A stretch of 64,000 nucleotides of DNA, taken from contig NZ_JALPVJ010000031.1 of NCBI RefSeq assembly GCF_023544445.1, positions 1-64,000 of the forward strand. The letters are read 5' to 3'. Source of the DNA: Actinoplanes sp. M2I2 (GTDB lineage: Bacteria > Actinomycetota > Actinomycetes > Mycobacteriales > Micromonosporaceae). A model generated the notes under the pieces. The model worked only from the letters and a program-made list of their open reading frames with translations. It ran no database searches and was not told the DNA's origin. Below are positions 8,192 to 15,922 of the stretch, one piece after another. A program made the translations under genes and the position numbers. Positions within the stretch are counted from its first letter, which is position 1, and each line of letters starts with the position of its first letter.

Positions 8192-9169
8192 GTGGAGAAA
8201 CGCACTTTTGGCAGGTTGGGACGGACGGTCGGCGTGGTCGGCCTCGGCGCGTGGCAGCTGGGCGCGGACTGGGGCGACGTGAGCGAGTCCGACGCGCACG
8301 AGACGCTGCAGGCCGCGGTCGATGCCGGCGTCACGTTCATCGACACGGCGGACGTCTACGGCGACGGCCGCAGCGAACAGATCATCGGCTCCTTCCTCAA
8401 GGACAAGCCGCAGCTCACCGTGGCCACCAAGATGGGCCGGCGGGTCGACCAGGAGCCCGGCAACTACACCCTCGACAACTTCCGGGCGTGGACCGACCGG
8501 TCGCGGGCCAACCTCGGCGTCGACACGCTCGACCTCGTGCAGCTGCACTGCCCGCCGACCCCGGTCTTCTCCTCCGACGCCGTCTACGACGCTCTCGACA
8601 CGCTCGTCCAGGAGAAGCGCATCCGGGCGTACGGGGTGAGCGTCGAGAAGGTCGACGAGGCGCTCGCCGCGATCGCCCGGCCGGGCACCGCCAGCGTCCA
8701 GATCATCCTCAACGCGTTCCGGCTCAAGCCGCTCGAGCGGGTGCTGCCGGCCGCCGCCGAGGCCGGGGTCGGCATCATCGCGCGGGTGCCGCTGGCCAGT
8801 GGCCTGCTCTCCGGCCGCTACGACGAGCACACCACCTTCGGCGCCGACGACCACCGCAACTACAACCGGCACGGCGAGGCGTTCGACGTCGGCGAGACGT
8901 TCTCCGGCGTGGACTTCGCAACCGGGCTCGAGGCCGTCAAGCGGCTGCGCCCGCTCGTGCCCGAGGGCTTCACCATGGCCCAGTTCGCGCTGCGCTGGGT
9001 GCTCGACCAGGCCGGCCTCACCGTCGTGATCCCCGGCGCCCGCAATCCCGAGCAGGCCCGCGGAAATGCCGCTGTGGCCGGGTTGCCGCCGCTGAGCGAC
9101 GAGGCCAAGGCCGGCGTCCGCAAGGTCTACGACGACCTCGTCCGCCCGCAGGTGCATGACAAATGGTGA
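8192..9169 (+). CDS. Aldo/keto reductase
   Basis: A 325-residue NADPH-dependent oxidoreductase of the AKR superfamily. Visible are the N-terminal RTFGRLGRTVGVVGLGAW, the catalytic Asp/Tyr region FIDTADVYGDGRSE, LVQLHCPP, and the C-terminal cofactor motif VVIPGARNPEQ. The length fits the YghZ/IolS-like branch. The physiological substrate is unknown. GTG start at 8192. It overlaps the next small membrane gene by seven bases, so the two form an operon. Confidence 0.88.
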   Translation: MEKRTFGRLGRTVGVVGLGAWQLGADWGDVSESDAHETLQAAVDAGVTFIDTADVYGDGRSEQIIGSFLKDKPQLTVATKMGRRVDQEPGNYTLDNFRAWTDRSRANLGVDTLDLVQLHCPPTPVFSSDAVYDALDTLVQEKRIRAYGVSVEKVDEALAAIARPGTASVQIILNAFRLKPLERVLPAAAEAGVGIIARVPLASGLLSGRYDEHTTFGADDHRNYNRHGEAFDVGETFSGVDFATGLEAVKRLRPLVPEGFTMAQFALRWVLDQAGLTVVIPGARNPEQARGNAAVAGLPPLSDEAKAGVRKVYDDLVRPQVHDKW

Positions 9170-9444
9170 ATAATCCGGCGGCGGCTCCGAAAAGGCTCCA
9201 CGGATGGCTACCGATGGCCCTCGGCGTGCTGGCCGTGGTTGTCGGTGCTCTGTGGACACTGCAGGGTCTTGACATTCTGGGCGGCAGCCGGATGAGCGGG
9301 ACCGGAATCTGGGCGGTCATAGGCCCGATCGTGGCGGTCGGCGGACTGATTTTGATCATTCTTGGAGAGCGGTCCCGGGCCCGGGCCAAACGCGGCGAAG
9401 CGCCGACCTCGACCCCGATGGAACCGCCGGCCGGTCACCGGTAA
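9163..9444 (+). CDS. Small two-helix membrane protein
   Basis: A 93-residue protein with two predicted transmembrane helices (about 16-36 and 48-66) joined by a Gly/Ser loop, and a basic cytosolic tail RSRARAKRGE. The ATG is inside the end of the aldo/keto reductase gene, so it is coupled to it. It is similar in style to short conserved actinobacterial membrane proteins of unknown role; I assign no function. Confidence 0.7.
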   Translation: MVNNPAAAPKRLHGWLPMALGVLAVVVGALWTLQGLDILGGSRMSGTGIWAVIGPIVAVGGLILIILGERSRARAKRGEAPTSTPMEPPAGHR

Positions 9445-9469
9445 AAGGTAAGACAATAAACGGTTGAAC

Positions 9470-9504
9470 AAAGCCCCCGCATCCCTGAGGGATGCGGGGG
9501 CTTT
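9470..9504. terminator. Strong bidirectional terminator
   Basis: A 16-bp perfect stem (AAAGCCCCCGCATCCC and its complement) around a three-base loop, with A and T tracts at both feet. It serves the rightward membrane-protein gene and probably the leftward cold-shock gene ending at 9565. Confidence 0.9.
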
Positions 9505-9564
9505 CGCGTCGTAGCCGACCTCCGCCAGGCGATCGGCAGCCGGTCCGAGGACCGGCGTCGCTTG

Positions 9565-9768
9565 TCAGAGCGGGCGAACCTGTTCCGCCTGCGGGCCCTT
9601 CTGGCCCTGGGCGATCTCGAACTCGACCCGCTGGTTCTCCTCCAGCGAGCGGTAACCGCTCGACTGGATGGCCGAGAAGTGGACGAACACGTCAGCACCC
9701 CCGCCGTCAACGGTGATGAAGCCGAAGCCCTTGTCTGCGTTGAACCACTTCACGGTTCCTTGCGCCAT
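9565..9768 (-). CDS. Cold-shock protein (CspA family)
   Basis: A 67-residue single cold-shock domain, an RNA chaperone. Visible are MAQGTVKWFNADKGFGFI with RNP1 (KGFGFI) and RNP2 (VFVHF), and the usual ending that reaches EQVRPL. Start ATG at 9768 has GGAGAG seven bases upstream. A leader of about 250-300 bp without genes lies upstream, as is usual for cold-inducible csp transcripts. The gene is monocistronic, with a terminator at 9470-9504. Confidence 0.95.
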   Translation of the reverse strand: MAQGTVKWFNADKGFGFITVDGGGADVFVHFSAIQSSGYRSLEENQRVEFEIAQGQKGPQAEQVRPL

Positions 9769-10024
9769 GCTGAACTCTCCTTCTGAAAATGCCGACCCCG
9801 CTACACCCCGGGCCGATGACCGTTTTCGAGCAGCGGCGCCGTGAGGCGGCCTTTCAGAGGACGTCCCATCCGCCTGATCTCCTGACCCCGGCCGGTAGGC
9901 CAGTCTCCCTTGATCGGGTGGAAGCAGCGAACCACATACGCAAAAACTGGCCACACTGTACCCGAAAAACGGGCCATAAAGCTGCCCCTCGCGACCACCG
10001 AATAAACACCCGTGGATACGGAAA
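9769..10024 (-). other. Gene-free leader upstream of the cold-shock gene
   Basis: No supportable coding frame. It is less GC-rich than its surroundings and carries A-rich stretches (for example around 9941-9946 and 10010-10025 on the plus strand). By position it should contain the csp promoter and a long 5-prime untranslated region, which in other bacteria folds differently with temperature. I cannot pick the promoter with confidence. Confidence 0.45.
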
Positions 10025-10054
10025 AGGCCCCCCACTTCGCTCTCGCGATGTGGG
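10025..10054 (-). terminator. Terminator of the holin/DUF3618/DUF4235 operon
   Basis: CCCACTTCGC (10031-10040) and GCGATGTGGG (10045-10054) form a stem with one mismatch around a four-base loop. Read leftward it is followed by GGCCTTTTCC, giving a short T run after the stop of the DUF4235 gene. Confidence 0.7.
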
Positions 10055-10078
10055 AGACCCGCTCCTGTCGATCAGGCG

Positions 10079-10351
10079 TCAGTCAGGCCATTGGCCGGTC
10101 AGTTTGCGCACGCCGACAGCGCCACTGCGATCGACCGCCGCCTTCACGATCGCGAAGATTGCGCCTTGCAGAGCGGCAGCCGCGATGATCTCGCCCCAGC
10201 CACGATCCTCGTCGGTCGCGTTGGGGGCGTCGTCGTCTCCGGAGGCCAGTTTCCAGATCTCCTTGAAGACGAACCCGGCCACCGTGCCGGCGCCGATGCC
10301 GAGCAGCAGACCGACCGGCTTGTAGGCCAGCTTGGAAACCTTGCCGCTCAC
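10079..10351 (-). CDS. DUF4235 membrane protein
   Basis: A 90-residue protein that begins VSGKVSKLAYKPVG, has a glycine-rich membrane segment (LLLGIGAGTVAGFVF), then KEIWKLASGDDDAPNATDEDRGWGEIIAAAALQGAIFAIVKAAVDR. This is the DUF4235 pattern of actinobacteria, function unknown. GTG start at 10351 overlaps the DUF3618 stop (GTGA). It is the last gene of a three-gene leftward operon and is followed by a hairpin terminator. Confidence 0.8.
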   Translation of the reverse strand: MSGKVSKLAYKPVGLLLGIGAGTVAGFVFKEIWKLASGDDDAPNATDEDRGWGEIIAAAALQGAIFAIVKAAVDRSGAVGVRKLTGQWPD

Positions 10352-10743
10352 CGGCGCCTCCCTCGGATGATCAGAATGACCCCGACGATCGCCACCACTC
10401 CGGCGACGACGAGGGGGAGCGGCACCGGGCTGTTCCGGACCGTCTCGCGGACATCGACCTCGTCGGCCTTGGCGGCGGTCTGGTCGGCCACCTCGTGGAC
10501 CTTGCCGCTGACCGCGCCGGCGGCGGCCACGGCCGCGCCGCGGACCCGCTCGGTCGCCTCGACGGCCTGGGCCTTGACCTTGAGCTTGGTCTGCTCGACC
10601 TGCTCCTTGGCCCGGGCCTTGACGTCGGCCTTGGCCGCGAGCGCCTGCACGGTCTCGCCCAGCTCGGCCCGCGTCTGCTTGATGTCCGCCCGCAATTCGT
10701 CGATCGACGGCTTGTCGGCCGGCGAACCGTTCTTCTCGCTCAT
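10348..10743 (-). CDS. DUF3618 protein
   Basis: A 131-residue protein. A conserved N-terminal helix (SIDELRADIKQTRAELGETVQALAAKADVKARAKE) is the DUF3618 signature. A long charged, probably coiled-coil stretch follows, then one C-terminal transmembrane helix (PLVVAGVVAIVGVILIIRG) with an RGRRR tail. It is a tail-anchored cytoplasmic protein, probably acting with the co-encoded holin-like and DUF4235 proteins at the membrane. It overlaps both neighbours by four bases. Confidence 0.85.
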   Translation of the reverse strand: MSEKNGSPADKPSIDELRADIKQTRAELGETVQALAAKADVKARAKEQVEQTKLKVKAQAVEATERVRGAAVAAAGAVSGKVHEVADQTAAKADEVDVRETVRNSPVPLPLVVAGVVAIVGVILIIRGRRR

Positions 10744-11171
10744 GCGCGACCACGCTCCACGGCGTGCTTGACCTCGTCGACGTCGGCTTTGACGCTTTGG
10801 ATGGCCGCTGAGGGCTCGGGCGGGACCGCCTTGGTCACCTGCTTCTTGCCGATCAGGGCCAGGACGCCGGCGACCGCGAAGAGCACGACCGTGATGATCA
10901 GGGCGGCCAGCCACAGCGGCAGGAACAGGTCGAAGATAATGATCAGGGTCGCCACGAGGGCACCGACGCCGTACATGGCGAGAACTCCGCCACCGCCGAA
11001 GAGGCCGATGCCGATACCGGCATGCTTGCCCTTCTCGGCGAGCTCGGCCTTGGCCAGCGCGATCTCGTCCCGGACGAGGCGACTGATCTGCTCACTCGCG
11101 CGCTGCACCAACTCGGCTGTGGACTGATCGGCGCCTGTGCTCGGCTGGCGGCCGTTCAGAACATCGGCCAT
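10740..11171 (-). CDS. Phage-holin-like membrane protein (Phage_holin_3_6/DUF1469)
   Basis: A 143-residue protein. The N-terminal amphipathic segment STAELVQRASEQISRLVRDEIALAKAELAEK is characteristic of this actinobacterial family. Two transmembrane helices follow (about 51-75 and 80-105), then a charged tail. Despite the family name there are no phage genes nearby. In actinobacteria these proteins sit in housekeeping operons with DUF3618, as here. First gene of the operon, with an ATGA overlap into DUF3618. Function is unknown, likely envelope-related. Confidence 0.85.
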   Translation of the reverse strand: MADVLNGRQPSTGADQSTAELVQRASEQISRLVRDEIALAKAELAEKGKHAGIGIGLFGGGGVLAMYGVGALVATLIIIFDLFLPLWLAALIITVVLFAVAGVLALIGKKQVTKAVPPEPSAAIQSVKADVDEVKHAVERGRA

Positions 11172-11251
11172 GGTGTCCTCCTTTCCATGACCCGGTGTAT
11201 GCCCTGATCACCCGCGCGTCAATCCTGTTGCCGAAAACCCGCCGGAACGCG

Positions 11252-12418
11252 TCAGCGGTCGGCCCGGACCGCTACGGGTTCGTCCGGCCCGCCGAACGCC
11301 GCGGCGCGCGCGTCCCCGTCCTCACCCGTGAAGAAGCGGCCGTCGTCGGCGTCGGCGCGGGGGGCCGGTCGCGCCGGCTCGCGCTCGATCCGGCGGCCGT
11401 CCAGGAGGTCGGCGCGGTATCGCGGCAGGGCGTCGCGCTGGTGCGACCAGATGAACGTCACGAGCCTCTCGCGCACCAGGCACCGCAGGTCCCACAGCGA
11501 CGGCGCGTCGCTCGCGCTCACCAGGGCCCGCAGGCGGACCGTCCCCTCGATCGCCCCGGTCACCTGGAGCACGCAGACCCGGCCGTCCCACAGCTCGGAG
11601 CCTTCGCAGGTGGCCTTCAGCTCCTCGCGCAGCGGCTCGATCTCGGTCGACCAGTCGACGTCCACCTCGGCGGTGCCCAGCACGGCCGAGCTCGACCGGG
11701 TCCAGTTCTGGAACGGCTTGGTGGTGAAGTAGGACGTGGGCAGGATGAGCCGGCGGTCGTCCCAGATCTGCACCGCCACGTAGGTGAGGGTGAGCTCCTC
11801 GATGCGCCCCCACTCCCCTTCGACCACCACCACGTCGTCGACCCGCACGGCGTCGCTGAAGGCCAGTTGCAGGCCCGCGAACACGTTGCCGAGGGTGCTC
11901 TGCGCGGCGAGCGCGGCGATGACGCTGATGATGCCGGCCGAGGCCAGCACGCTGGCGCCGAGCGCCCGGATGCCGGGGAAGGTCATCAGCACCACGCCGA
12001 GGGCGAGGACGACGATCGAAGCCACGGTGACCCGCCGCAGGATCACGACCTGGGTCTTGAAGCGGCGGCGGCGCAGGTTGTCGGGAACGTCGGTGCGCCA
12101 CCGCGACAGCGCCGCGTCCTCCAGGACCAGCAGCAGGGCGGCGACCAGCCAGGCGAACGCGCCGATGAAACCGATGACCAGGGCGTGCAGCACGCCGGCG
12201 CGGCCCGGGAAGTCGCCGGCGGCGGCGCGCAGCGACTGCTGGACCGCGAACAGGGTGACCGTGGCCAGGAACGGCTTGTGTGCGGTGCGGGCCAGATCGG
12301 CGGCCAGCTCCGACCGGCGTCCGATGCGGCTGAGCAGCCAGTGCAGGACCTCGACGGCCACGAGCGCCGCACCCGTGGAGGCCACGACGACGAGCAGGGA
12401 TTCCAGAACGCTGGGCAC
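11252..12418 (-). CDS. MscS-family mechanosensitive ion channel
   Basis: A 388-residue inner-membrane protein with about four N-terminal helices, then the pore-lining and beta domain typical of MscS: ASAGIISVIAALAAQSTLGNVFAGLQLAFSDAVRVDDVVVVEGEWGRIEELTLTYVAV in outline (positions about 160-217). A cytoplasmic domain and an acidic disordered tail follow. It should gate on membrane tension to release solutes during hypo-osmotic shock. It stands alone, 80 bp from the holin-like gene, in a block of envelope genes. Confidence 0.9.
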   Translation of the reverse strand: MPSVLESLLVVVASTGAALVAVEVLHWLLSRIGRRSELAADLARTAHKPFLATVTLFAVQQSLRAAAGDFPGRAGVLHALVIGFIGAFAWLVAALLLVLEDAALSRWRTDVPDNLRRRRFKTQVVILRRVTVASIVVLALGVVLMTFPGIRALGASVLASAGIISVIAALAAQSTLGNVFAGLQLAFSDAVRVDDVVVVEGEWGRIEELTLTYVAVQIWDDRRLILPTSYFTTKPFQNWTRSSSAVLGTAEVDVDWSTEIEPLREELKATCEGSELWDGRVCVLQVTGAIEGTVRLRALVSASDAPSLWDLRCLVRERLVTFIWSHQRDALPRYRADLLDGRRIEREPARPAPRADADDGRFFTGEDGDARAAAFGGPDEPVAVRADR

Positions 12419-12512
12419 GTCTCTCCTTCCAGCAGAAAGTGCTGATGCCAGCGACCCATCCTGCCCGGGTCACCGGCACCAACGACTTTCCCGTCCGAAG
12501 GTCAGACCTTGC

Positions 12513-13337
12513 TCACACTTTCCGGTACTTGGCCTGGGCGATGCAGTACACCCCGAAGCAGGCGATGCCGAGGGCGATCAGCCCGAGCACCCACACACCC
12601 CACGAGTTGCCGGCCAGCGTCTTGAGGGCGGCGTCGAGACCACGGGCCTTCTCGGGGTCGTAGTTGACCGCGGCCACCACCACGAGCACCCCGGCGATCG
12701 CGTACGCCGTGCCCTTGGCCATGTAACCGGCCATGCCGAGCCGGATGATCGGCTGGCGGGTCCCCTGCGTCATCTCACCGGTGTTGAGGTGCTTGGTGAA
12801 CTTCTTCTTGTAGCCGTAGATGAACATCCCGACGCCGACGCCGAGCACCACGAGACCGACGAAGCCGATGAGCCAGCGACCGCCGGTGCTGTCCATCAGG
12901 GACGACGTCTTGCTCTCGGAATTGTCGCCCATCGAGGCGTTCGAGCCCTGGATGACCTTGATCGCCGTCCACGCCAGGTAGAGGTAAAGCAGAGCGCGCG
13001 CGCCGGAGAGGACCCGCTCGGCGATCGCGGCGCGGTCCTGCTTGCCGCTCTCGCCGATCGCGGCCTCGAAGGCCTGCCAGATCGCCATGGCGATCATGCC
13101 GATGGCGATGACGACGAGAAGCGTCTTGCCCAGGCCGTTGCCGGCCAGCGACTGGAGCGCGCCGGACTGGTCGCTCTCCTGCGACGAGCCCTGGAAGGCC
13201 ACCTGGAAGGCGATCCAGGCGAAGATGAGGTGGATGATGCCGTAACCGATGAAGCCGCCCCGGGCGAGATATTCGAGCGGCTTGCTGTCGGCGGCCCGCG
13301 ATGCGGAGCTCTTGACGTTCGAGGCGGCGGAATTCAT
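12513..13337 (-). CDS. DUF1206 membrane protein
   Basis: A 274-residue integral membrane protein with six predicted helices in three similar pairs. Phrases such as LARGGFIGYGIIHLIFAWIA, ARALLYLYLAWTAIKV and AGYMAKGTAYAIAGVLVV mark the triplicated DUF1206 repeat. Function unknown, widespread in actinobacteria. Start ATG at 13337 (MNSAASN). No Shine-Dalgarno is visible on this strand. A hairpin ends about 14 bases upstream, so initiation may be leaderless or weak. Confidence 0.85.
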   Translation of the reverse strand: MNSAASNVKSSASRAADSKPLEYLARGGFIGYGIIHLIFAWIAFQVAFQGSSQESDQSGALQSLAGNGLGKTLLVVIAIGMIAMAIWQAFEAAIGESGKQDRAAIAERVLSGARALLYLYLAWTAIKVIQGSNASMGDNSESKTSSLMDSTGGRWLIGFVGLVVLGVGVGMFIYGYKKKFTKHLNTGEMTQGTRQPIIRLGMAGYMAKGTAYAIAGVLVVVAAVNYDPEKARGLDAALKTLAGNSWGVWVLGLIALGIACFGVYCIAQAKYRKV

Positions 13338-13350
13338 AGGAGGAAAATGA

Positions 13351-13382
13351 CCCGTCCCGGGTTTTCTCAAACCCAGGACGGG
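13351..13382 (-). terminator. Hairpin between lipoprotein and DUF1206 genes
   Basis: Arms of 14 bases (13351-13364 and 13369-13382) pair with one mismatch around a TCTC loop. It follows the lipoprotein stop and is read leftward into TCATTTTCC. Most likely the lipoprotein terminator; it could also act as an attenuator before DUF1206. Confidence 0.65.
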
Positions 13383-13406
13383 AACACCGCCAGGTGCTAG
13401 GAGGGG

Positions 13407-13733
13407 CTAGGCCCGGGCAACCTCGAGGCCGATCTTGTCACTGGTCACGCTGTCCAGCGACACCTGCAGACCGGCCACCTCGACCGCCTGCTGGCCCTTG
13501 GTCAGGCTGATCTGCTCGCCGGCCACCTCGAGCGTCACCGTGTCGGCGTCGGCGCTGAGGAACTTGGCCTCCACGCCCAGGAAACTGGCGCTCGCGTTGG
13601 TCTGCCGGTCGATCGAGACCGAGCACTGGTCGAGGCCGCAGCTGACGTTGTCGCTGCTGCACCCGGCGAGGAGCGCGCCGAGGAGAGTGGCTGAGCTGAG
13701 GGCGACGGCAAGGCGCGAGGTGGGTTTCAACAC
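13407..13733 (-). CDS. Small lipoprotein of unknown function
   Basis: A 108-residue secreted lipoprotein. The signal peptide ends in lipobox LLAGC (C at about residue 25). The mature part is short and rich in Ser, Thr, Val and Asp, with two more cysteines (SCGLDQCSV) that could form a disulfide. The rest reads as alternating beta strands (DTVTLEVAGEQISL, EVAGLQVSLD). No family recognised. A short divergent region (41 bp) separates it from the acetyltransferase. Confidence 0.8.
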   Translation of the reverse strand: MLKPTSRLAVALSSATLLGALLAGCSSDNVSCGLDQCSVSIDRQTNASASFLGVEAKFLSADADTVTLEVAGEQISLTKGQQAVEVAGLQVSLDSVTSDKIGLEVARA

Positions 13734-13774
13734 CCTTCCAGCGTACGGTGCCCGCGCGACCCTAAGCTGAGCCG

Positions 13775-14059
13775 ATGAGCGACGTCGATGTGCGTGACAA
13801 CCCCGCCGAGAAACGTTTCGAGCTCAGGATCGGCGACGACGTGGCCGGCTTCGCCGCCTACCGGGTGCGCGACGGCATCACCGTCGTGACCCACAGCGAG
13901 ATCAACCGGCGGTTCCGCGGGCAGGGCCTGGGCTCCGTGCTGGCTGGGCAGACGCTCGACCAGCTGCGGGCCCGGGGCGCGCGGGTCTATCCGGCGTGCC
14001 CCTTCTTCGCCAAGTACGTCGCCGAGCACCCCGAGTACGACGACATCATCGAGGACTGA
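13775..14059 (+). CDS. GNAT-like N-acetyltransferase (YidJ/Gcn5-related short form)
   Basis: A 94-residue single-domain acetyltransferase of the short class. The acetyl-CoA loop appears as RRFRGQGLGSVLAGQTLDQLRARG (about 47-70). It ends VYPACPFFAKYVAEHPEYDDII, which is the hallmark ending of this family. The substrate is unknown. It converges with the GH3 gene. Confidence 0.85.
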   Translation: MSDVDVRDNPAEKRFELRIGDDVAGFAAYRVRDGITVVTHSEINRRFRGQGLGSVLAGQTLDQLRARGARVYPACPFFAKYVAEHPEYDDIIED

Positions 14060-14065
14060 GGCGCC

Positions 14066-15628
14066 TCACGCGGCCAGGGGTTGCGGAGCGGGCGCGGGGA
14101 CCCGGGTGCCGGCGATCAGCTCGGCCGCGGCCCGGCCGCAGGCCCGCGTCGCCCCGAAGGTGGAGATGTGCACCGCGCCCAGCACGGTCTCGGGCACACC
14201 CATCTCGACGACGACCGCGTCGGGCCGCCGGGCCAGCACACCGTGCAGCACGTCGGCCAGCCAGGCGTGCCGGTGCACGTCGCGCACCACGAGCACCAGC
14301 GGGCGTCCGGCCGAACCGTCCAGCACGGTCGCGACCGGGTCGGCGCCCAGGTCGCCCTCGGTCAGCCGCACCGACGTGGTGCCGGGCAGCAGCTCGCCGA
14401 GCGGCTCACCCAGGCCCCACGGCGTCTCGGCCCCGATGGCGATGTTGCGCGGCGGGGCGAACTCGACCACGTGGGCCGGCTCGCGGATCGGCAGCTCGGC
14501 GGAGCCGCCCGTGACGGTCACCCGGATCGCCCGTCGGGCGGCGTCGAAGCCCACGCTGGTGGTCGAGGCCGGCGCCGGGACCGCGGGGGCGGCGTCGGCG
14601 ATCGCCCGCGCGCCCGAGGCGGTCTGCGTGGCGGTCGTCCACTCGCTGAGGTGACGCACCCGCGCGGCCGCGGCGCGCAGCCGTTCCTCGGCCAGCTCGC
14701 CGGAGCGTACGGCGTCCACAATGGCGTCCCGCAGCAGCGCGGCGGTCTGCTCGTCGGCGTGCTCGCCACCGACGCAGATCGCGTCCACGCCGGCGGCCAG
14801 CGCCCGCACGGTCGCGCCGGCCAGCCCGAAACGGCGGCGGACGGCCTGCATCTCGATCGCGTCGGTGACGATCAGGCCGTCGAAGCCCAGCTCCTCGCGC
14901 AGCAACCCGGTAAGGATCCGGGGGCTCAGCGTGGCCGGGAGGTCCGGGTCGAACGCGGGCACGAGCAGGTGACCGGTCATGACGACGCGGACGCCGGCCG
15001 CGATCGCGGCCCGGAACGGCACGAGCTCACATTCCTCGAGCTGGGCGCGGTCCCGGTCGATCAGCGGCACGTCGTGGTGCGAGTCGACGCTGGTGTCGCC
15101 GTGGCCCGGGAAGTGCTTGGCACAGGCCGCGACGCCGGCCGCCTGGAGCCCGCGCACGAAGGCGGCCGACTGCCGGGCGACCAGCTGGGGCTCGGCGCCG
15201 AACGAGCGGACCCCGATGACCGGGTTGGCCGCGTTGCTGTTGACGTCGGCGTCGGGCGCGTAGTCGAGCGTGATGCCCGCGTTGGCCAGATCGCAGCCCA
15301 GGTCGCGCGCGACCTCTTCGGTCAGCCGGACGTCGTCGATCGCGCCCAGGGCCAGGTTGCCGGGCCGGGAGCTGCCCAGCCGAGACTCGAACCGGGTGAC
15401 GTCGCCGGCCTCCTCGTCGATCGCGACCAGCACGTCGGGGCGCTCCGCGCGCAACTGCGCGGTCAGCGCGGCCACCTGCGCCGGCGACTCGACGTTGCGG
15501 GCGAACAGCGCCACGCCGCCGAGACCCTCGCCGAGCCACCGCCGGACCCAGTCGGGCGCGGTGGTGCCGACGAATCCCGGCTGTAGCACCGCCGCGGCGA
15601 GTTCCGGCAATTCGCCATGATTCGGCAT
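14066..15628 (-). CDS. Glycoside hydrolase family 3, beta-N-acetylhexosaminidase (NagZ-like)
   Basis: A 520-residue enzyme. The GH3 N-domain carries KHFPGHGDTSVDSHHDVP (171-188), whose Asp-Ser-His dyad (182-184) is specific to NagZ-type N-acetylglucosaminidases. The nucleophile is in GLIVTDAIEM (D256). A C-terminal extension of about 150 residues follows. No signal peptide is apparent, so it probably acts in the cytosol on recycled peptidoglycan or chitin fragments. Start ATG at 15628 (MPNHGEL). Upstream are a palindrome and an AT-richer stretch, likely its promoter. Confidence 0.88.
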   Translation of the reverse strand: MPNHGELPELAAAVLQPGFVGTTAPDWVRRWLGEGLGGVALFARNVESPAQVAALTAQLRAERPDVLVAIDEEAGDVTRFESRLGSSRPGNLALGAIDDVRLTEEVARDLGCDLANAGITLDYAPDADVNSNAANPVIGVRSFGAEPQLVARQSAAFVRGLQAAGVAACAKHFPGHGDTSVDSHHDVPLIDRDRAQLEECELVPFRAAIAAGVRVVMTGHLLVPAFDPDLPATLSPRILTGLLREELGFDGLIVTDAIEMQAVRRRFGLAGATVRALAAGVDAICVGGEHADEQTAALLRDAIVDAVRSGELAEERLRAAAARVRHLSEWTTATQTASGARAIADAAPAVPAPASTTSVGFDAARRAIRVTVTGGSAELPIREPAHVVEFAPPRNIAIGAETPWGLGEPLGELLPGTTSVRLTEGDLGADPVATVLDGSAGRPLVLVVRDVHRHAWLADVLHGVLARRPDAVVVEMGVPETVLGAVHISTFGATRACGRAAAELIAGTRVPAPAPQPLAA

Positions 15629-15690
15629 AGGCCCCCGTACCTCCGGTGACGTCCGGCGCGCCCTGTGGGAGCGCGCCCCCCGTTTGTGCG

Positions 15691-15701
15691 GACCAATGGT
15701 C
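15691..15701. promoter_or_regulatory. Inverted repeat upstream of the NagZ-like gene
   Basis: GACCA-A-TGGTC is a perfect 5+5 inverted repeat 63 bp upstream of the GH3 start. A nearby GC stem (15655-15661 with 15671-15677) could shape the leader. Whether a sugar-responsive regulator binds is unknown. Confidence 0.3.
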
Positions 15702-15774
15702 ACACCCCGGAGCTGTTTCAGTCAACAAACCTTTCTATTAGCTCCGGGTTAAGTCGGGTCGATACCATGCCTGC

Positions 15775-15906
15775 GTGACCACCACCGTGCTCGCCGCCGC
15801 CACCGTCGACTGGTCCGAGGTGCACGCCGTCCGCCTGCTCGGTGTCGCCCTCGCCTTCCTGCTGCTCCTGTGGGCGATCCGCCGCATGTTCGGCGGCAAG
15901 AAATAG
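15775..15906 (+). CDS. Small membrane protein, 43 residues
   Basis: A GTG-initiated frame of 44 codons ending 16 bp before the F420 oxidoreductase start. It reads as a polar N-terminus (VTTTVLAAATVDWSEV), one strong hydrophobic helix (LLGVALAFLLLLWAIRRM) and a basic end (FGGKK). Clear charge asymmetry and tight spacing argue for a real small protein. No family recognised. Confidence 0.55.
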   Translation: MTTTVLAAATVDWSEVHAVRLLGVALAFLLLLWAIRRMFGGKK

Positions 15907-15922
15907 GGGTACACCAGCGCGT

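Noticed and set aside
10740..11171. A remnant prophage, suggested by the holin-like gene
   Set aside because: No integrase, capsid, lysin or attachment repeats lie nearby, and this holin-like family is common in actinobacterial housekeeping operons with DUF3618.
13347..13400. A 17-codon plus-strand frame with AGGAGG before ATG, inside the hairpin upstream of DUF1206
   Set aside because: It lies within the leftward lipoprotein terminator, is very short and runs antisense. Chance is the simpler explanation.
15691..15701. A DasR (GntR-type) site upstream of the NagZ-like gene
   Set aside because: The half-sites are in the opposite order (GACCA-TGGTC) from the known TGGTC-TA-GACCA type site, so I keep it only as an unassigned inverted repeat.
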